From NCBI RefSeq assembly GCF_001427305.1, contig NZ_LMFZ01000048.1, positions 187,355-251,354 of the forward strand: DNA of 64,000 nucleotides. The letters are read 5' to 3'. Positions 59,117 to 64,000 of this stretch are shown here, one piece after another. The notes below the pieces were generated by a model, which saw only the letters and a program-made list of their open reading frames with translations, searched no databases and was not told where the DNA came from. Both the position numbers and the translations under genes were made by a program. The stretch comes from Duganella sp. Root1480D1 (GTDB taxonomy: Bacteria > Pseudomonadota > Gammaproteobacteria > Burkholderiales > Burkholderiaceae_D). Numbering within the stretch: position 1 is the stretch's first letter; each line of letters opens with the position of its first letter.

Positions 59117-60454
59117 CTATGCTGGCGCATTGCGCGCCTTGCGGCGCAGTTGCAAAGTGCGATCGGTCACACCCAGGCGCAGGGCCGCGCGCTGGTTGTT
59201 GTCGTCTTCCTGTTGCAGCACAAGCTGGATCGCAGCGTCGGTTGCCGCCTGGCCGATGCGTGCAAGGTTGACGCCAAGGTCCACGGCGCGGCCTATGGCG
59301 TTCATGAAAGCTGCATCTGGCCAGCATGAGGCGCCGCCGCACGGCCGATCTTCCGGCGGGACATCGCCGATGGTGAGCGGCCCGGGACCGATATGCCGAT
59401 GCCACATGCGTGCGACGGTCTGCCGTAGGTCGCGCACATTGCCCGGATAGCTGCGGGTGAGCAGGTATTGGCGCACGGCCGGATCGAGGTCGACATCGTG
59501 GCCGCTCAACTGGCGCAGGAAGTGCTGCACCAATGGCAGGATATCGCCCTGCCGTTCTCGTAGTGGCGGCGTGCGGCAGCGCCACGCCGCGATGCGGTAA
59601 TAGAGGTCGGCGCGAAACGTACCGCGCTGGACCTCCGCCTCCAGGTCGCGGTTGGTTGCGCATACCAGGCGGAAGCGGGTTGGATGCCAGTCATTACTGC
59701 CGACGCGGCGATACTGCTGCTCCTGGATGACGCGTAGGAGCTGCGCTTGCAGCGGCAGCGGCAATTCACCCACTTCGTCGAGGAACAGCACGCCGCCGTT
59801 GGCTGCGGCGAATGCGCCGTCGCGCGCGCTGTAGGCACCAGTGAAAGCACCACGTTCATGCCCGTACAATTCGCTGCCGGCCAGCTCTGGCGACAGTGTG
59901 GTGCAATCGACCACCGTGAGCAGTCCCGGGCCGCCGTGCAGGCGATGGATGGCCTGCGCCAGCAAGTCCTTGCCGGTGCCGGTTTCACCGGTGATCAGGA
60001 CGGGGGAGTCGGTGAAGGCCGCCACCTCCACCAGGCTTTGCAGCATGCGCCGCCAGGCCGCGCTTTGCCCGACCAGGCAGGCGCGTATGCGATCGGAAGA
60101 CATGAGCTGCGCGACTTCGTGCCAGCGCTCCAGGCGGGCCAGCACCTGCGGCAGGATCGCCTCGCCGTTGCGCCACAAGAGCAGGTCGGAGGCGCCCGCC
60201 GCGAGCACTTCCCACATGGCGTCGGCGGCAAGTTCGGCAGGCTCGCAACAGATGGCCAGCATTTGCGGCGCGCCCGCCGCTTGCAAGCTCGCGGCCAGTT
60301 CTTCGTCCCACTGCTTGAATAAGAGGATGGAAGCATGGCTTTCCTGCGGTGCATCGAGGAGTGAAACGCCAGCGTCGCACAGATCGGTCCGCAGTTTGTT
60401 ATTGGCATTTGCTGGTGCCTTCCCGGCCGCGAGAATGCAAGCTGAAAGCGCCAT
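59117..60454 (-). CDS. Sigma-54-dependent transcriptional activator with degenerate receiver
   Basis: A 445-residue bacterial enhancer-binding protein. Residues 1-115 have receiver-like alternation but lack the phospho-Asp and conserved Lys (the last strand reads GASDLLLW). The AAA+ domain has Walker A GETGTGKD (about 156-163), the sigma-54 contact loop GAFTGA (202-207), Walker B GGVLFLDE (220-227) and arginine-finger region RADLYYRI. A Fis-type helix-turn-helix (NNQRAALRLGVTDRTLQ) ends the protein. GAGGGG lies 7 bases before ATG 60454. It is the obvious regulator of the promoter at 51572. Confidence 0.93.
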   Translation of the reverse strand: MALSACILAAGKAPANANNKLRTDLCDAGVSLLDAPQESHASILLFKQWDEELAASLQAAGAPQMLAICCEPAELAADAMWEVLAAGASDLLLWRNGEAILPQVLARLERWHEVAQLMSSDRIRACLVGQSAAWRRMLQSLVEVAAFTDSPVLITGETGTGKDLLAQAIHRLHGGPGLLTVVDCTTLSPELAGSELYGHERGAFTGAYSARDGAFAAANGGVLFLDEVGELPLPLQAQLLRVIQEQQYRRVGSNDWHPTRFRLVCATNRDLEAEVQRGTFRADLYYRIAAWRCRTPPLRERQGDILPLVQHFLRQLSGHDVDLDPAVRQYLLTRSYPGNVRDLRQTVARMWHRHIGPGPLTIGDVPPEDRPCGGASCWPDAAFMNAIGRAVDLGVNLARIGQAATDAAIQLVLQQEDDNNQRAALRLGVTDRTLQLRRKARNAPA

Positions 60455-60485
60455 ATATTCGCCCCTCAATTAGGACTGGAAGTCC

Positions 60486-60526
60486 ACTATAGAGCGAAAT
60501 CAGTCCATAGAGTTGAGCTTGCTCAA
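60486..60526 (-). promoter_or_regulatory. Candidate promoter and palindrome upstream of the activator
   Basis: TATAGT on the minus strand (60486-60491) could be a -10. A perfect palindrome TTGAGC-TT-GCTCAA lies at 60513-60526 where a regulator could bind. No good -35 is seen. Confidence 0.35.
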
Positions 60527-60634
60527 TCGCGCATCGCAGCTGCCGCCCTGGCGGCGACAGCATTGTCTGCACCACCGTCGGGCGCTAAAATCACCTCTAT
60601 GTGATATCGCCTTTTGCGTGGGCTTCAGACGTTT

Positions 60635-61228
60635 ATGAATTCTGAGTCGTTCAATGCAAACTCTATGGCTGGCCTCAGCTATGCGGAGCAAATACAATGT
60701 TGTTTCCCGGATGAACCGGATTGGGATACTGTACCTGATGACACTTTGATTGAGCTGATAGAGAAATTTCCCGGAGAACTAAGCTGCGCCAGTATTGCGT
60801 TCACCAATTTGCAATTTCGGGGCAATCAGGAGGCCAACCGTTTGGCCCGGTGGCTGCTTGGTGAATATTGTCCGGACCGATGGTTGAGATACCATGCATT
60901 CGAGGTCCTGACCGGCTTGGAAATCAATGAAAAGGTTATTTTCAAGTGTCCTGCGCCGCAAACTGCGATTAACGCATTCCTGGATCAATGCTGTGACGGT
61001 TGGGACAGGACGTCGCTGGAGTTCTTCTTCCACGTGATTGGAAATGAACGCATAGGCTGGATCTCAAACTACCTGGACGCGGACGCGGTACTCAATTATC
61101 TGGTGGTTACGCAGGCAGCATCCCCTGAACGCCCAGAGATCTATGTAATTGACCGAGTGTTGGCGTGCCGCGCCGACGATGAACCGATTGAAGTTCTGAG
61201 CATGCTGCGAAATGCCGGGTACCTATGA
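60635..61228 (+). CDS. Hypothetical protein, low GC
   Basis: A 197-residue soluble, acidic, helix-rich protein (CCFPDEPDWDTVPDD near the start, then ANRLARWLLGEYCPDRWLRY and NRL-type helices to LSMLRNAGYL). It resembles HEAT-like or immunity-type proteins in composition, but I recognise no family. ATG 60635 is the best start; a TTG at 60614 is in frame, and neither has a clear ribosome site. The gene is visibly more AT-rich than its surroundings, suggesting later acquisition. Confidence 0.6.
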   Translation: MNSESFNANSMAGLSYAEQIQCCFPDEPDWDTVPDDTLIELIEKFPGELSCASIAFTNLQFRGNQEANRLARWLLGEYCPDRWLRYHAFEVLTGLEINEKVIFKCPAPQTAINAFLDQCCDGWDRTSLEFFFHVIGNERIGWISNYLDADAVLNYLVVTQAASPERPEIYVIDRVLACRADDEPIEVLSMLRNAGYL

Positions 61229-61241
61229 TAGTAACCAGTAA

Positions 61242-61280
61242 AAAGCCCGCAGGGACTTGCGTCCGTTGCGGGCTTTGTTT
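61242..61280. terminator. Strong bidirectional terminator
   Basis: AAAGCCCGCA / TGCGGGCTTT form a perfect 10-bp stem over a 15-base loop that holds a smaller GGAC/GTCC stem. T-rich sequence follows on the plus strand and T bases on the minus strand. It separates the hypothetical gene from the convergent decarboxylase gene. Confidence 0.9.
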
Positions 61281-61292
61281 TGCCGGCAGGGC

Positions 61293-63548
61293 TTACTGCC
61301 TGACGCAGTCGACGAAGTAGTCTTTGCGGCCATTCACTTCGCGCTTCACCAGGCCGTGCACGTCGGTTTCGAAACCAGGGAAGCGTTCATTGAAGTCACG
61401 TGCGAAGCGCAGGTAATCCACGATGGTCTTGTTGAAGCGCTCGCCCGGGATCAGCAGCGGAATGCCCGGCGGGTAAGGCGTCAGCAGGATCGAGGTGATG
61501 CGGCCTTCCAGATCGTCCAGTGCCACGCGTTCGATTTCGCGGTGTGCCATCTTGGCGAAAGCGTCGGACGGCTTCATTGCAGGCACCATGTCCGACAGGT
61601 ACATCTCGGTGGTCAGGCGCGCCACGTCGTAGGCCTTGTAGAAATCGTGGATCTGCTGGCACAGGTCGCGCAAGCCCATTTGCTCGTAGCGCGGGTTGGC
61701 CGCCGAGAACTCCGGCAGGATGCGCCACATCGGTGCGTTCTTGTCATAGTCGTCCTTGAACTGTTGCAGTGCGGTCAGCAGCGTGTTCCAGCGGCCTTTG
61801 GTAATGCCGATGGTGAACATGATGAAGAAGGAGTACAGGCCGCACTTCTCGACGATCACGCCGTGTTCCGCCAGGTACTTGGTCACGATCGAGGCCGGGA
61901 TGCCGGTCTCGCCGAACTGGCCGTCCAGCGACAGGCCGGGGTTGACGATGGTGGCCTTGATTGGGTCGAGCATGTTGAAGCCCGGCTTCAGGTCGCCAAA
62001 GCCGTGCCACTTCTCGCTGTCTTCAGTGAAGATCCAGTCTTCCTGGGAACCGATGCCTTCTTCGGCGAAGCTGTCCGGACCCCAGACCTTGAACCACCAG
62101 TCCTGGCCCCATTCCTCGTCGATCTTCCTCATCGCGCGGCGGAAGTCCAGCGCTTCCAGGATCGATTCTTCCACCAGGGCGGTGCCGCCCGGCGCTTCCA
62201 TCATGGCCGCCGCCACGTCGCAGGAGGCGATGATCGAGTATTGCGGCGAAGTCGAGGTGTGCATCAGGTAGGCCTCGTTGAAGGCGTCCTTGTCCAGCTT
62301 GACGGTTTCGGAGTCGCGCACCAGCACTTGCGACGCCTGCGACAGGCCGGCCAGCAGCTTGTGGGTCGACTGGGTCGAGAAGATCATCGACTCCTTGGCG
62401 CGCGGACGGTCCTTGCCGATCGCGTGCATGTTCTTGTAGAAGTCGTGGAAGGTGGCGTGCGGCAGCCAGGCTTCGTCGAAGTGCAGGGTGTCGATTTTCC
62501 CGTCCAGCATTTCGCGCAGGGTTTCCACGTTGTAGACCACGCCGTCGTAGGTCGACTGGGTGATGGTCAGGATGCGCGGCTTCTTGTTCACCGCAGCTTG
62601 TGCGAACGGGTTGTTGGCGATCTTGCGCTCGATGCTCTCCATGGTGAATTCTTCGAGCGGGATCGGGCCGATGATGCCCAGGTTATTCCGGGTCGGCATC
62701 AGGAATACAGGGATGGCGCCGCACATGATGATCGAGTGCAGGATCGATTTGTGGCAGTTACGGTCCACCACGACGATGTCGCCCGGCGCCACGGTCGAAT
62801 GCCACACCATCTTGTTGGAGGTGGAGGTGCCGTTGGTAACGAAGTAGGCGTGGTCGGCATTGTAGATGCGGGCGGCGTTGCGCTCGGAGGCGGCGACCGG
62901 GCCGGTGTGGTCCAGCAGCTGGCCCAGTTCTTCCACCGCGTTGCAGACGTCGGCGCGCAGCATGTTCTCGCCGAAGAACTGGTGGAACATCTGGCCGATC
63001 GGCGACTTCAGGAACGCCACGCCGCCGGAGTGGCCAGGGCAGTGCCAGGAGTAGGAGCCGTCGTTCGCGTAATGCACCAGGGCACGGAAGAACGGCGGCG
63101 CCAGGCTGTCCAGGTAGGACTTGGCTTCGCGGATGATGTGGCGCGCGACGAATTCCGGGGTGTCCTCGAACATGTGGATGAAGCCGTGCAGTTCGCGCAG
63201 GATATCGTTAGGGATATGGCGCGAGGTGCGGGTTTCGCCGTACAGGTAGATCGGGATGTCGGCGTTCTTGTGGCGGATCTCGGAAACGAAGGCGCGCAGG
63301 GAGGCCAGCGCGAAGTCGGTTTCTTCCGGGGTGCCGCCGCCGAACTCTTCGTCGTCGATCGACAGCACGAAGGCCGAAGCGCGCGACTGCTGCTGCGCAA
63401 ACTGCGCCAGGTCGCCGTAACTGGTCACACCCAGGACGTCCATGCCTTCGTTTTCCATCGCGGCGGCGAGGGCGCGAATGCCCAGGCCGGACGTGTTCTC
63501 GGAACGGAAATCCTCGTCAATGATGACGATGGGGAAGCGGAATTTCAT
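61293..63548 (-). CDS. Orn/Lys/Arg decarboxylase (PLP, AdiA/LdcC-like)
   Basis: A 751-residue fold-type I decarboxylase. The order is an N-terminal receiver-like wing domain (about 1-130), the PLP core with WHCPGHSGGVAFLKSP, VVDRNCHKS, HFDEAW and the Schiff-base Lys in STHKLLAGLSQAS, and a C-terminal domain with PYPPGIPLLIPGE. The length equals E. coli AdiA. Whether arginine, lysine or ornithine is the substrate cannot be read from the sequence. Such enzymes supply polyamines or acid resistance. GGAG lies about 7 bases before the ATG. Confidence 0.9.
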   Translation of the reverse strand: MKFRFPIVIIDEDFRSENTSGLGIRALAAAMENEGMDVLGVTSYGDLAQFAQQQSRASAFVLSIDDEEFGGGTPEETDFALASLRAFVSEIRHKNADIPIYLYGETRTSRHIPNDILRELHGFIHMFEDTPEFVARHIIREAKSYLDSLAPPFFRALVHYANDGSYSWHCPGHSGGVAFLKSPIGQMFHQFFGENMLRADVCNAVEELGQLLDHTGPVAASERNAARIYNADHAYFVTNGTSTSNKMVWHSTVAPGDIVVVDRNCHKSILHSIIMCGAIPVFLMPTRNNLGIIGPIPLEEFTMESIERKIANNPFAQAAVNKKPRILTITQSTYDGVVYNVETLREMLDGKIDTLHFDEAWLPHATFHDFYKNMHAIGKDRPRAKESMIFSTQSTHKLLAGLSQASQVLVRDSETVKLDKDAFNEAYLMHTSTSPQYSIIASCDVAAAMMEAPGGTALVEESILEALDFRRAMRKIDEEWGQDWWFKVWGPDSFAEEGIGSQEDWIFTEDSEKWHGFGDLKPGFNMLDPIKATIVNPGLSLDGQFGETGIPASIVTKYLAEHGVIVEKCGLYSFFIMFTIGITKGRWNTLLTALQQFKDDYDKNAPMWRILPEFSAANPRYEQMGLRDLCQQIHDFYKAYDVARLTTEMYLSDMVPAMKPSDAFAKMAHREIERVALDDLEGRITSILLTPYPPGIPLLIPGERFNKTIVDYLRFARDFNERFPGFETDVHGLVKREVNGRKDYFVDCVRQ

Positions 63549-63559
63549 CGATGTTCTCC

Positions 63560-63577
63560 AGGCGCGACCAAGCGCCT
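63560..63577 (-). promoter_or_regulatory. Leader hairpin next to the decarboxylase ribosome site
   Basis: AGGCGC / GCGCCT form a perfect 6-bp stem with a 6-base loop, ending immediately before the GGAG of the decarboxylase. It could modulate translation initiation; evidence is only the structure. Confidence 0.4.
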
Positions 63578-63578
63578 C

Positions 63579-63620
63579 AAAAAAATAAGACCGGGAGTAT
63601 CGCAGAAATTCGGCTCCCGG
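63579..63620 (-). terminator. Rho-independent terminator of the DUF4337 gene
   Basis: On the minus strand CCGGGAG / CTCCCGG make a perfect 7-bp stem with a 16-base loop, followed by TCTTATTTTTTT. It lies between the DUF4337 stop and the decarboxylase leader. Confidence 0.85.
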
Positions 63621-63631
63621 GGGAAATTAAT

Positions 63632-64000
63632 TTACAACATCGCAAGGGCACCCAGGCCCAAGCCGATTGCTGCCACGCCGTAGGTGGCATACATCAGCCA
63701 CTTGCGGTTGGTGAGCAGGGTAATCGCAGCCAGGGCGATGGCGATTTGTTCGGCCGTGGTGGCCAGCGCCCATTGGTGGTGCTTGTGCAGGGCGTGGTCG
63801 GATTTATGGTCCCACTCGGTCGATTTGGCTTCCCATTCCTCGGCATCCTTCTTGATGGCGTCTTTCTCTTCCTTGTAGCGCAGTACTTCGGCCTTGAACT
63901 TCTCTACATCGGCGTTCGGCAGCAGCATGGCCAGTTCGGCCAGGTTCTGCTTGGACGATTTGGCCTGGTAGTAGTTCCAGCGATTGGACGCCTCGGTCTT
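63632..64000 (-). CDS. DUF4337 family membrane protein, 5' end outside window
   Basis: The last 122 residues of a DUF4337-type protein. The open frame continues past base 64000. A charged coiled-coil-like part (SNRWNYYQAKSSKQ, later KAEVLRYKEEKDAIKKDAEE) precedes HALHKHHQWALATT and two C-terminal membrane helices (TAEQIAIALAAITLLT; ATYGVAAIGLGLGALAML). Function unknown. The Met at 63928 is not the true start. Confidence 0.82.
   Translation of the reverse strand, partial: KTEASNRWNYYQAKSSKQNLAELAMLLPNADVEKFKAEVLRYKEEKDAIKKDAEEWEAKSTEWDHKSDHALHKHHQWALATTAEQIAIALAAITLLTNRKWLMYATYGVAAIGLGLGALAML

Noticed and set aside
61257-63683. 808-codon open frame opposite the decarboxylase, and similar long frames at 2894-4741, 16108-17670, 19166-20824 and 20976-22556
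   Set aside because: All mirror well-supported genes; codon bias in GC-rich DNA keeps the antisense frame open.
1-64000. CRISPR arrays, tRNA or rRNA genes, insertion sequences
   Set aside because: No regularly spaced repeats, no cloverleaf-like sequence with a T-loop motif, and no transposase or terminal inverted repeats were found in the gaps.

Overview
The window is about 64 kb of GC-rich, densely packed chromosome from a betaproteobacterium, most probably Oxalobacteraceae (Massilia/Duganella/Janthinobacterium type). The evidence is the Burkholderiales-like order recJ-rpfE-lolCED-tatD-comEC and dcd, a family I-type lipase with its foldase, a PEP-CTERM protein, an RF2 gene with programmed frameshift, and a large Orn/Lys/Arg decarboxylase. 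This is inference from gene content, not a database match. I saw no rRNA, tRNA, insertion sequence, integrase or CRISPR array. No gap between genes exceeds 300 bases; the largest is about 230 bases (25808-26037).

Layout. 1-279: tail of an unrecognised gene. 348-4639: serB and mfd, overlapping. 4701-6550: lipase lipA and its foldase lifO. 6735-10914: PP2C phosphatase, ABC-type binding protein and PBP1A. 11022-16067: OPT transporter, secreted amidohydrolase and glpD. 16129-17634: POT peptide transporter. 17817-19187: ppnN. 19259-22572: lysS, a HAD phosphatase and prfB. 22643-25123: a five-gene operon with three tandem phage-tail-collar proteins. 25190-28032: a PEP-CTERM protein divergent from a CpdB-like nucleotidase. 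28073-33589: a transglutaminase/Sel1 protein, DUF2288 and a RES/Xre toxin-antitoxin pair. 33722-35898: an isolated, shortened tssF-tssG pair. 35930-46539: DUF4440, recJ, rpfE, two tandem LolC/E permeases with lolD, TatD, comEC and an alpha/beta hydrolase. 46581: dcd. 47151-51473: a CpxA/CpxR pair divergent from a CpxP-like operon, with two GTAAA-type CpxR boxes between them. 51622-59110: a six-gene operon of mostly unrecognised genes. 59117-60454: its probable sigma-54 activator. 60635: a small hypothetical. 61293-63548: the amino-acid decarboxylase. 63632-64000: a partial DUF4337 protein.

The best candidate for an undescribed system is 51485-60454. A textbook sigma-54 promoter (TGGCACG-N4-TTGCA, 51572-51587) lies just ahead of six tightly coupled genes. 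Upstream of it is a 16-bp direct repeat spaced exactly 42 bp. The genes encode a glycine-zipper protein with a repeated C-terminal module, an HExxH metallopeptidase-like protein, a 725-residue protein of unknown fold, an alpha-oxoamine-synthase-like PLP enzyme, a GIY-YIG-like domain fused to the same glycine-zipper module, and an amidohydrolase. Next to them, convergent, is a GAFTGA-containing AAA+ activator with a degenerate receiver domain. The shared module links the first and fifth genes. The function is unknown to me; export or maturation of a membrane-active protein is only a hypothesis.
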